A stretch of DNA of 64,000 nucleotides from Dryocosmus kuriphilus (Eukaryota; Arthropoda; Insecta; Hymenoptera; Cynipidae). The notes beneath the pieces were generated by a model that was given only the letters and a program-made list of their open reading frames with translations, was not told the origin of the DNA and ran no database searches. Made by a program: the position numbers and the translations under genes. Location: assembly GCA_038277395.1 (NCBI GenBank), contig CM076190.1:249035256-249099255 (forward strand), read 5' to 3'. Below, in pieces: positions 23,355-33,343 of this stretch. Each line of letters begins with the position of its first letter. Position 1 is the first letter of the stretch.

Positions 23355-24060
23355 TTTTGTATTTTGTTGTTAATTCGACTCCGAAATGAACATGCCCCAT
23401 GTCAAACTTAGCCCGAAGTTAATCACCGCTAGTCCAAAATGAACCTGTTCCAAGTCAACCCTAGCCCGAAGGTAACTTTATTCCAAGTTAATGCCAGCCA
23501 GAAATTAACATTATACAATTCGAAGCTCAGTGTGCGCTGAGAATGTGTCAGCAAAGCGGGCAGATCTCTTTCTTTTCATTTATCTTTCTATATAAATTTT
23601 TTATAAAAATATTAATTTATAGCAATTAAATCATTTTTATGAATTAAATATATTAAACCTTATTATATTTTTAAAATTATATCTTAGACTTAAGATCGTA
23701 CAGCCCAATATGTCGAAGATATTTTATAGTTAATTTCAGGCTCATGTTGACTTGTACATAACAGGTAAATGTAGGCTTCAAGTTATATTGAAAACAGGTT
23801 AATTTCAGGCTAAAATTTTGTTAACTTCCATGTTGAAATAAGATGGAACAGGTTTATTTTGAGCACGTGTGGGGTTGGAACACTGTTAAATTTAAGTTTG
23901 AGTTGGAGCAGGTCAGCTTCGGACTCGGGTTTAGTTGGAAGAGTGTTAACTTCGAGTTCGTGTTTTCTTAATTTCTCATTCGGGTTGAGATGGAATTTGT
24001 GAATTTCGGTCTCGGGTTGAATTGGAATCGGATTATCTTCGGGCGAGGGTCAAAGAATAT
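23355..24060. repeat. Inverted minisatellite arms around a GC-rich core (copy 2)
   Basis: 23,355-23,520 is written in the opposite sense (CCAAGTTAATGCCAGCC, GAACCTGTTCCAAGTCAAC) to 23,740-24,060 (GGTTAATTTCAGGCT, TTGAGTTGGAGCAGG). The two flank the GCGCTGAGAATGTG core and an AT-rich spacer. The same arrangement recurs at 57,640-58,330. The unit thus resembles a foldback element whose arms are minisatellites. Confidence 0.65.
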
Positions 24061-24085
24061 ACCACCTGCTTGTAATTATATTCTG

Positions 24086-25200
24086 GTCGTCGTTGTTGTC
24101 ATCATTGGATTGCGCTTTGGCATACATTTTTAAGGTATAAAAAGGAAGGACGAGTTCGTTAGCCCGCGGTTTTTGACTAGTGGTTATCGTTTTATCCATC
24201 AAAAACGGTTTTCTCAAAATCAAAAAATCAATTTTCCGGCTAAACTGTGCGAGATACAAAAAAAACAGTAGATAGTAAAATCGTTCATCTTAAAAAAATA
24301 TACAAATTTCGTTTCAACTATTTTTTGATCAAATTCACGGCTTTTGTTTTAATCGAGAAAACGTTATTAAAAACAAAGAGAAACTGTGTTTTCTTGCCAA
24401 AATATTCAAGATGCGAAAAAAACGTTAATAAGTGAAGTTGTTCAACTCAAAAAGATCTAAAAATTTTGTATTAACCATTTTTTGATAAAATGTAGGGGTT
24501 TTTTTTAATCGAGAAAACGTTATTAAAAACAAAGAAACTGTGTTTTCTTGCCAAAATATTCAAGATGCCAAGAAAACGTTAATAAGCGAAGTTGTTCAAC
24601 TCAAAAAGATCTAAAAATTTTGTATTAACCATTTTTTGATAAAATGTAGGGTTTTTGTTTTAATCAAGAAAACGCTATTAAAAACAAAGAAACTATGTTT
24701 TCTTGCCAAAATATTCAAGATGCGAAAAAAAAAACGCTAATAAGTGAAGTTGTTCAACTCAAAAAGATCTAAAAATTTGGCATTAACCATTTTTTGATAA
24801 AATGCAGGGTTTTTGTTTTAATAAAGAAAACTTTATTAAAAATAAAAAATGAAAATTTCCCGCCAAACTGTGCAAGATACGGAAAGAATGATAATGAACA
24901 AAGTTGTTCAACTGAAGAAGATCTACACATTTGCTCCCTATCGTTTTTTCGAGCGGACGTGTAGTTTTTGAGTTATTCGTGAAATATGTTATGAAATATA
25001 AAGAAAACCACTTTTCAGCAAAACTAAGCAAGATATGAGAAAATATTAACGAGCAGAATTTTTCCCTTTCGAAAGAGCTACAAAATTTGTGTATAAGACT
25101 CATCGATTTACTTTAAAGAATCGAAATCGTGCATTGTGAAAATTTGGAAAATCACAAAAAAATTTACCAATCTGCAATGTATTTAAAAAAATTTACTTGT
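24086..25200. repeat. Partial 0.85 kb-family unit with an internal ~155 bp triplication
   Basis: 24,086-24,330 matches the 2.3-5.3 kb tandem family (TTGGATTGCGCTTTGGCA, GCGGTTTTTGACTAGTGGTTAT, CAAAAACGG). From 24,350 to about 24,840 a subunit with the landmark GAAAACGTTATTAAAAACAAAG repeats three times plus a decayed fourth, at periods of about 150-160 bp. No coding potential. Confidence 0.7.
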
Positions 25201-25510
25201 CGAGCGCGAAGCGCGAGTGTCATGATGAGAATGTATTTCTTAAGGTCGATAGAGCCTTAAGTAAAATAATTTCTTTTGTAATTTTTAATAAAAAATTTTA
25301 ATTTAATAATCTCATTAAAAGTAGGTGTTTTGAAATTTTAAGACCCATGTAACGAATACCGAGCAAGATGTGCAAGAACCAAAAAAATCCGAGCGCGAAA
25401 CGCCTGGCTCAAATATATTGGAGCGCGAAGCGGGATGACCATCAGAACGCGCGCCCTAGGCGCGATCATACTTCGGGCGATGAGAATGTGCCCGCGAAGC
25501 GGGCAGACTT
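25200..25510. repeat. GC-rich GCGCGAAGCGCG block, second full copy
   Basis: Matches 5820-6155, including the AATAGAGCCTTAAGTAAAATAATTT spacer and the CGCGCGCCCTAGGCGC motif, and ends GAAGCGGGCAGACTTTTTT. The reverse complement of this block closes the window at 63,835-63,985. Confidence 0.8.
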
Positions 25511-25654
25511 TTTTTATTTTTGAAGCAGCCAACTGTATTGCTGTGTCACGGATATTCATATCATTGAATCAGCTGTGTGACTTCGTGAGTTTGAAATGCC
25601 TCACAAACTTGAAACCTTACGTGGAATTTTTTGGTTGGAAAGAAATACGAAGAA

Positions 25655-25713
25655 GTGATATAAAAAAAAGTCTAAAAACTCGAATTTCAGAACATAAAAG
25701 AGATTGTATTTTG
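25655..25713 (+). pseudogene. Penelope-like GIY-YIG ORF, left part split by the EnSpm insertion
   Basis: The frame reads KKSLKTRISEHKRDCIL and is interrupted at base 25,713 by the EnSpm terminus. The segment corresponds to the conserved arginine/EH region of GIY-YIG endonucleases, which Penelope-like retroelements carry after their reverse transcriptase. The YVGQT-type start of the domain is not readable upstream (RRSD occupies its place), so the 5' side was already damaged. The continuation is at 37,707. Confidence 0.7.
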
Positions 25714-25727
25714 CCCTACTAAAAAAA

Positions 25728-26080
25728 AAGTCAGGAATCATCAGAAAAAAAGTCAGGATTTCTGACGATTCCTATCGAGAATTGTTACATTTCTCGCCGA
25801 AAATCGTCACGAATAGTGACAAATCTTCAGAGAATGTTCAGAACTCGTGAGAAATTTGGGTCGGAGGGTCTAATCTCTTTATGATGGGCATTGTCCCATA
25901 ATATATAGACCACCATAAATTATCCTCAATTCTTTATTTCTGACGATTTCTCACATTTTGTGACGATTCTTGACTATATGTGACTATTCGTGAAGTCTCC
26001 TGACTACTTTTAATTGGTTTCTGAACATTTCTGACAATAATGAAGCATTTCTTGACGATATCTGAAGAATTCTGACGGAA
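25728..26080. promoter_or_regulatory. Left subterminal repeats of the EnSpm element
   Basis: At least ten degenerate copies of TCAGGAAT, TTCTGACGATT, TCGTCAC and TGACTATTCG in both orientations. The right end (37,560-37,700) carries the same motifs, including the palindrome TCAGAAATTCTGA. In CACTA elements, subterminal arrays of this kind are bound by element-encoded proteins; that role here is inference. Confidence 0.65.
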
Positions 26081-26252
26081 TATATTTAATAATAATAATA
26101 ATAATAAAACAGATATTTTCAAACAAATTATATTTATTTATGATGATGATACATTACAATTAATAAATTAATACATTTTTAAACTAGCACAACAAAACTT
26201 TTGAACGTGCTTGAAATTTTCAAAATTTAACAATTATTTATTAGTTTTACGT

Positions 26253-29200
26253 TTATGCCTTGGTTAGGTCGAAGAAAACACGCTCATTTGATGTAATTAT
26301 AGGATAGGAAGGGATAATAGACTGAATGGGCATTAAACAGTTGTCGTATTCATATCCGTGCACATACGGCTGCTCCGGATAAGGTTGAATTTCATTTAGA
26401 GCTTCATTTCCATCTGCTCTAGATGCGTGAACATCAGCTCTCACAATAATTTGGTGCGGCTGAGGTTGACGATTCTCGTCACTAATATTTCTAGGGGGTT
26501 GCGTTTTTATTTTTTTAGGTTCTCCATCTTGATGGTCCTGATGCACCGATGTCCTTTTTTTTCCTGCAGGCGATGTTGATGGTAATTTGTCTCGATTACA
26601 AATCGACGTTCTTTTATAATCGATGTACCTAAAACAGTTTCCCAATTCCCGCTCCATTTGGTCCTGCGTCCCCCTTCGTTCCTGGACCCATTGCTGATAA
26701 CCACCTATATGAATTAAAATAAGAAATAATTTACTAAACTAATAAATTTTGAAACTTGAGATATTGTTTAACTTACGCTATTGAGTTGAAATCAGAAGGT
26801 CTAAATTGTTTTAATGAGGAAAACTTACTAAGAACTGCATTTAATCCGGTTGAATCCAGAGCTGGCTTCTTGGGCTGTGTTTATATTTATTATTCGCCTT
26901 ACAGCGAATGGAATGTGTTTTCAGTATATCTTCGCCAAACACTAGCTCAGCCAATCCTCCTACAAATACTGAAGCTTTGTCCTGGCACGAAACTGCACGA
27001 AACCTTTAACAACTCCAGTTTGTCCTTATTTACAGGAACAGTGTCGTTCAGCATAACCTGTAATAAAATTTCGTTAATACTTTATATAAATCTACTAAAA
27101 TAACCCTGCCGAAACAAAATGACTGTAGAATGACTGAAAAATGTCAGAGCCAGTTATTTTTCAGCCTTTTTTACCTGTGTTTAATGTAAATATTTTATTA
27201 GAAAAAATAAAATATTATTTTTATAATATTAAAGTTGCCTACTTTTTATTTATTTAATATTATATTTTTATTTAAACTTTTCAATAAATTTGTTTTTCTT
27301 TGTCTATTTATAAATTTTTTAATATTTTAAAAATTTTTTTATGAGAAGGATGCGAAAAAGACCCTTAAAAGGACAACAATCAAACAATCTCTAGACATGA
27401 AAACTTTCAAAAAATAACCTTAAAAATTAATAAATTGGCTCTGACATTTTTGTCTGACATTTTCCTGACATTCTGTTTCGGCAGGGAAGTGATACATTGT
27501 GCAAATAATATTCTTTCTTTTAAATGTAAATAAATAAAAATTTTTTTTTATGTTTTACTCACTATAGGTGAAGGACAATTATCATGAGTTTCCTTTTCTA
27601 AGACTTGCTCCAAATGTGTAAAAAATTCACAAATATAATTGTGCTCAGTTTTATTATTAACACTTGGCATGGTCTACAGATTAAAATTAAAAACTGTTTT
27701 AAATTATAAATTCGCTTATCTATAAAATTGGTTCATTTATAGATAGTATCTGCAAAAACAATTTCAATATTTGTGTATGCGGACCGTCGGAACGCAGAGA
27801 TTACGACACAGTGTAACCCTAAAGTAACTGTATAAATAAATCTCGCAACTCAATGAATGAAAAAAAGAAAATAAATGTTTAAATTGTTGTAATTATAATT
27901 CTATATTAAATCTAACGTTAGAAAATTACGATATAAAGTGTAAAAAGTATAGTTTTCCGTGGTAGAAGTTTAAAAAACCGCTTTAAGCATGCTAAAGGCA
28001 ATTTTAAACGCAATGCTCAGTACTCAGTAGCATTTTTCGCGCGAAGTTAAAAAATGTAATTAAAGAATTGTGAAATTAACAAAAAATTTAAATATGTGTG
28101 AACCGAATGTATGAAATAATCAAATTAATGCAATAACATATACTAAAGTCTCAAAGTTGCATTGAAATTTTAAAAACTTTTCGGAAAGTCTTAGAATTTT
28201 CAATATAAAAACAAGTTCGTTTACAATTTACCTTGAATTCTTTTCATGTAGCCTTTAACATGTTGTTCCAAGTCTTCGATTATCTTCCTTTCCTTTTTTA
28301 ATTGTTCCTTCTGCCTTTTTATCAAACTATCTTTCTCACTCATGTCTTTTCTAATATTTGCCAATTCTTCTTCCATATGTTGAATCTGTTTTAAGGTATC
28401 ACTCTTCTGGATAGAGTTAGGTGCTGGTAGATCACTTGTCTGTTCTGCCTTAAACTATCATAAAATTTTATTATTCTTATATGGAAATTGTTCGCAACAT
28501 TTTATTAATGAATTGGTTATAATAGTTACTTTGTACTTACATTCATTTCATTTTCTTCCTTCTCATGTTCTTCTGCTATTGATTCTTGCATAAATTTCAA
28601 ATTGATTTTATTGTCCACGTTCGCCGCTAATTTCTTCTTTTTCTTCTAAAAGAAATTTAAAAAATTAGGTTAAAATAAATTTAGTGCTAAATTTAGGATA
28701 CATGCACAATGCACATGAAAGTAGTATGAGCCAGTCTTTTTTAACATTTGGGCAACACAGTAAAAAAACAAGAAGAAAGATGAAATGGAAACAATAAAAA
28801 TAAAAATTGTTCGTAATAATTTTTTTACAATAATTAGGTTGAACATTCATCAATTGTTAATGTGACTTACGATCGCAGAGACAATAATTGAATTATTGTA
28901 CAAAAAAATAATTTAAAAATTCAAATCTATTAGAATTTTGAAAATAATATATTGGAAATCTGAAATATTTTCGGAATCTAATGACTCATAATTTTTCTAG
29001 ATAAAAATAAAATCTAATCTAATCTCAATATAAAATGTTTCATAATGACTCCTTTTCAAATTTGCAATTTTGAAGGCAAGTGACATGTCGTTGTAATCGA
29101 AAAGATTCGTAGATTCTGAATATAAGATATTCATTTAACAATCGTCAGTGAAGTTGGTTACACTGGTTAGAGGAAGAGAGACATTAGAGCTTGCTCAGGG

Positions 29201-30349
29201 GTTGAAGCTGTAAATTGTTCGGGCCAGTTTAGCCTGAGTCCTAATGGATATAATTCCTCGCTTTCAAGGATGCCATTATATTTCCTCCTATTCAGGTTTA
29301 GTTGGAGTAAAATAAAATTGTATTGCTAGAATGAGTGTACTTTAAAGTTTTCAGTTTCCCAGGTATCTCACAAATATCTGCATAGAACGGCAGGCAACTT
29401 TAACGAAGTGAAAGGAGAAAATGTGAAAAACTTCTTTCTTATAGTAAAAGGAACTGTAGGTCAAAATATTCTGTTCAGTTTCTTTGCCAGCTTAATGTTT
29501 CAAAATGATAAAATTTGTATGATGGTATAATATATGATAGTACCTATAATTATGTATATTTTTCTTTTTGAATACGAAATGCTATTATATTCACATGTAA
29601 ATACAAATACAATACAGAATATGCAAATAATATTTCTTATGTTGTTATACGTACTGTCGAAAGGTGCCCATCTTCGCTTTGAGTATCGCTAGATGAGTGG
29701 TTACTTGACTTCTTACGAAGATGTACCGGGGGACCAGCTAAACGTCCTGCTTCTAGGGCTTCTCGATTATCTATTTAACAACCATATATGTATTGCAATG
29801 AATGTATATATAGAGAAAATTTTGTTACTTATGAACAAAGACATTTTGTCAATTTTCATGTAAGCAAATTTTGTTATTAAATCAAATTTTGATAAAAATA
29901 CTACAGTTATTGTTACTTTTGCTAATAATTGCCAAAGTTAAAAGCCTGACACTAAATTGACTAATTATGAGTGAAATCAAATTATGCTTCAGTTCAATTT
30001 CATGACATTGTTTTTCAAAACAAGTAAAAGGACGATGCTTTTCTTTCAAGAGAGGACTTATTTGTGTGTAAGTTAGGATGTAGAGCGTATAGCTTTCTAT
30101 TAGAATCGGCAACTTACCTGCAATTTTGAGAACGAGGGCATATCGTCTTTCGGTAATTTCGTTTCCAGCACTATCAACAGTTTTTGTTTTCACTTTGAAA
30201 TATTTTAACTTTATATCCGTTTGTTTCTTTTTTGAATTCCAATCCTCTATAGAAAACTTTCTCACACACTTTAAAGGAACAATGTCTTGTACATTCGTAT
30301 TCTCTTCTTGGATGCGCGCAAACATTTCTACTTCCTTTCGGGGATTCAT
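26253..30349 (-). pseudogene. BEN-domain gene of the EnSpm element, seven inferred exons
   Basis: Exons read from splice sites and open frames: 30,118-30,349 (ATG at 30,349; MFARIQ motif soon after), 29,655-29,770, 28,541-28,645 (Lys-rich), 28,232-28,454 (Leu/Glu/Lys coiled coil), 27,563-27,673, 26,829-27,057 and 26,693-26,253 (stop). Phases agree across exons 1-4. Exon 6 reads VMLNDTVPVNKDKLELL, then, after a frameshift, KASVFVGGLAELVFGEDIL, then, after another, KKPALDSTGLNAVL: the BEN-domain pattern. Exon 7 continues RRGTQDQMERELG...IDYKR and a disordered tail. BEN domains bind DNA and chromatin partners; such proteins are often encoded beside EnSpm transposases in insects (from memory). 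The phase break between exons 4 and 5, the two shifts in exon 6 and the phase of exon 6 to 7 make it non-functional. The exon structure is inference. Confidence 0.75.
27104..27486. mobile_element. MITE with CCCTGCCGAAACA termini in a BEN-gene intron
   Basis: The left end CCCTGCCGAAACAAAATG and right end CATTCTGTTTCGGCAGGG are inverted repeats. Further in, GTCAGAGCCA pairs with TGGCTCTGAC. A 2-bp AA duplication flanks it (27,102-27,103 and 27,487-27,488). It is 383 bp, non-coding and AT-rich inside, and lies in the intron between exons 5 and 6. Confidence 0.85.
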
Positions 30350-31057
30350 AGCTCCAAAAATTCTTACAAAATGCAATGGTCCAACCTGAAACACCGACAC
30401 TCAACGAGTAGGTACTCTTGACTGTAGGATGGGTAGTGGTATAAGAGAAGTTCAGAAACTGCATTGAAGAACGACCGCAGAGTGGGCGGAGGCTCGAAGT
30501 TTTAAAGCGCACTCTGCTCAGAGATTTTGGGATTTTCGTCTGTTCATTTATTATGTGTTTACTCAAAGTATGAAAAAACCGAAATTGCACACAAAATATG
30601 AAACAATTTGTTTTAGCTAAAAATGCTTTAATATTTTGTTAGAGTGATTATCAGTCACAATTTTTATAAAACATTAACAATTATATTTGCTATAAGCAAT
30701 TTTTGTAAGAGTGTTTTGAATTTTTGTTTTATTTTTCAATTTTGGATTTCCCTTTATCACCGGAAATGATTGATATATTTTTGAAAACAACATGTCGAAT
30801 TATATTTGCTAAAATATAACAATTGTAATTCCATAAACAATGCGATCTTTTTTAAACTTCTCAAATATCTTATCAGTCGTAGAATACTTTCAAGAATGTT
30901 GCATAAATTTTAATTAACTAAATGAAATCGTTAACGTTTTTGTAACAGTTATACTTTATTTATTATTTTTTTTTTATATTTTTTATATTTTTTTATTTAT
31001 ATTTATTATTAGATCAGTTTCTTTTTTTTTGTAAAAGGAAGGTAAAATGTGTGTAAA

Positions 31058-31553
31058 CCCAGTGGGCAAGAATGTCCCAAGACGTTTTTAGGACGTCCTA
31101 AAAACGTCCCAGTGGGCACAAAAATGCAGGACGTCTTTACGACATCTTAACGATATCTTTACGACGTCGTGAAGACGTCCTATGTCCGTGTCGTAAATAT
31201 GACGTAAAGACATCTTTGCGACATTAAAATGTCTTAAAGATATTTTTAGGACACGGACACAGGTCGTCTTCGCGACGTCGTAAAGATGTCGTTAAGATGT
31301 CGTAAAGACGTCCTGCATTTTTGTGCCCACTGGGGTCCTAAGTCCGGCCAAGTAACGTTCTAAAAACATACAATGTTCTAAACGTTTTTAGACGTTTTTA
31401 GGACGTATTTGGAATATTGGATGTTTATTGGACGATTTTTGGCCTGACTTAGAACGTTTTCTTGGACGTTCTAAAAACGTCTTTGAAACTTTACGTCCTA
31501 AAACCGTCTTTAAGACGTCCTAAAAACGTCTTGGGACATTCGTGCCCACTGGG
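31058..31553. mobile_element. Outer MITE, CCCAGTGGGCA termini
   Basis: CCCAGTGGGCAAGAATGTCCCAAGACG at the left pairs with the right end CGTCTTGGGACATTCGTGCCCACTGGG. AA flanks both sides (31,056-31,057 and 31,554-31,555). The interior contains many ACGTCCTAAAAACGT motifs. It is interrupted at 31,108-31,334 by a second MITE with the same outer 11 bp, so its own length was about 268 bp. Confidence 0.85.
31108..31334. mobile_element. Inner MITE nested in the outer one
   Basis: The termini CCCAGTGGGCACAAAAATGC and GCATTTTTGTGCCCACTGGG are exact inverted repeats. The arms continue to pair for ~85 bp (GACGTCTTTACGACATCTTAACGA...), so the element folds into a strong hairpin. A 2-bp GT duplication (31,106-31,107 and 31,335-31,336) places it as an insertion into the outer MITE. 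Confidence 0.88.
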
Positions 31554-32345
31554 AAGCGTGTCCAGCCATCCTATTTGAAAGGAAATGTAACAATTTGTAA
31601 AACATTTAATTTTAATAACGTACGTGAAATTAATTCAATAAGAAAAATATTATTGTCTATTTGCAAAAAATCTTAAATGTCAAACATCTGTCTCTATGGT
31701 ACAGAAAATGAATTAAGCTTATTATATTATGAGTCAGATTGTTTAAAAGCATTGGTCACGTGGCAGTCTAGTACATTGTCTTTATCTCATCTCATCTCAT
31801 CTCTGACATTGTGTTCATCAGGTTGTTGGTCACCATAAACTTGCATTTCCTATTACCTCTGCCTATACAGGAGGTTCGTACCAATACTCCAAGTTTGGTC
31901 AGTGCTGTATTTAAAATTTGATTTACACAAGAGGTCAGTAGGATTTGTCTTGATATCTGACATGTTTTTTTTTTAATTTTGTCTTTCTCTCCTTTTTTAT
32001 GATATTTCTTCGAAATTCTCAAACGAAAGTGACTAGCAACGAAATTTCAAAAAGTGCAGCCCAACTTTATTTGTGGCCTAGGGGGATCTGCGGACTAAAT
32101 ACGGCTCTGGATGGGGTCTTCAACTACAGTTTCAATGAATATACCTGCAAAATTTTGAATCTATACTTATAGTTTGAGTAAAGAAGCAGAGATAGAAGAG
32201 AAGATAATGCTAGATTTTAAAACTCCACTGCTTGCAATATTGCTCTCAATTTTCCAAGCAAAGTGGTTCGGAGCTTCGATCAGCATTACGCATTGTAAAA
32301 AACGTCTAAAATTAGATAAATAATTAAACATTTTAATTAAGCATA

Positions 32346-32522
32346 ATGACTGATAAAACTGCAACAAGTGAGGAAGATAATTCTATTCAATTCGATAATC
32401 TCAATAAAAAATCAGAATACAAAAATATATATAAAGAAACACGGTCCAGCATATCAAACATTACCCAGACATGTAATTCGCAGATGTTCAAAATCCCTGG
32501 AGCAGCGAGTGACAGCCGATAA
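32346..32522 (+). CDS. Possible 5' exon of the EnSpm transposase (58 aa)
   Basis: An ATG-initiated frame in acidic/polar sequence (MTDKTATSEEDNS...) on the transposase strand, about 0.8 kb upstream of the first well-supported exon. It lies just where a first exon would be expected, and its composition is unlike the surrounding AT-rich noise. No convincing GT donor could be chosen (a GTGAGG at about 32,368 is one candidate). Low confidence. Confidence 0.3.
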   Translation: MTDKTATSEEDNSIQFDNLNKKSEYKNIYKETRSSISNITQTCNSQMFKIPGAASDSR

Positions 32523-33343
32523 AACTGTGTTTCGTGACATATATTAATTACTCTTTTATGGAAAGATACTGTTTTTGATTGATTCAATAATTATTCAATG
32601 TTTAAAGAAGATAATGTTTTTGGTAATTTAATTTTAGATCCTAAATGCCAAAAAAATTATCTTCCAATAAGTATTGTATAGTATAGTATAGTATAGCGTA
32701 TATACTTCGTGTAAATATACACTTCGTGTAAACTTAAGAAAGTAGTGAGATGATATGAAATTTTTTAATTTCCATTAAATAAAATACAAAAATATAATAA
32801 CTATTAATATAATTTAAAATTTTAAATTTACATGTGTAAATCATGTGTCTGTATAACAGCTGACGAGTTAGTTTCGTTATATGATGGTGCATTTTTCTTG
32901 AAATTTTTACTACAATGTCCTGTCACTGCGTAGAACTTATGGCGAGTTGAAAACAAAAAATTTGTATTATTTAGTGATTGCAGAAAAAAGTAACATTTTC
33001 TTGATTATTTCGAAAACTAATAAAGCCATCCCATTTTTACAGAACTGGAAATATGCACAATTAAATTTCCTATTAGGATATGTAATTTAAAAAATTAAAA
33101 TTTAACCTGAAAAAAAATATCACACAGGGGCCAACTATAAATCGACGGCGTTTTGGACGTACCCCCTTTTGATCGTCAGCGGTTCCATTATATTATGATC
33201 TTCAATTTTAATTTCTTGAAATTTAAATAAAGATTAGAAATTTTATCATAGTTTGAAGAGAGCGTTTTGACATATTTGGTTATCTTAGTGTTAAATTCAT
33301 ATTATTTTTAGTTAAGTTTTACGAATAATATTTTCAATTCCAG

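Larger units (their letters stand above)
21640..24085. repeat. Composite large repeat, copy 2
   Basis: 21,640-21,960 matches 53,600-53,890; 21,960-23,340 matches 56,160-57,620; 23,350-24,085 matches 57,640-58,370. The ~2.3 kb at 53,890-56,160 in copy 4, which includes a mariner, is absent here. Copy 2 ends at TTATATTCTGGT (24,085). Copies 1 and 4 continue with ATTCCACGAAAATTG, but here the sequence switches to a ~0.85 kb-family tandem unit, so 24,085 is a junction. Confidence 0.75.
30350..32345. promoter_or_regulatory. Central divergent promoter region of the EnSpm element
   Basis: Non-coding DNA between the two divergently oriented genes. It has a splice-acceptor-like GTGTTTCAG at about 30,387 (minus strand), suggesting a 5' UTR intron for the BEN gene, then AT-rich sequence and the nested MITEs at 31,058-31,553. 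No TATA box or initiator can be called with confidence; the promoter role is inferred from gene layout. Confidence 0.4.

Noticed and set aside
26756..27103. Plus-strand 115-codon ORF
   Set aside because: It is antisense to the BEN-domain exon at 26,829-27,057, which has splice sites and the family pattern.
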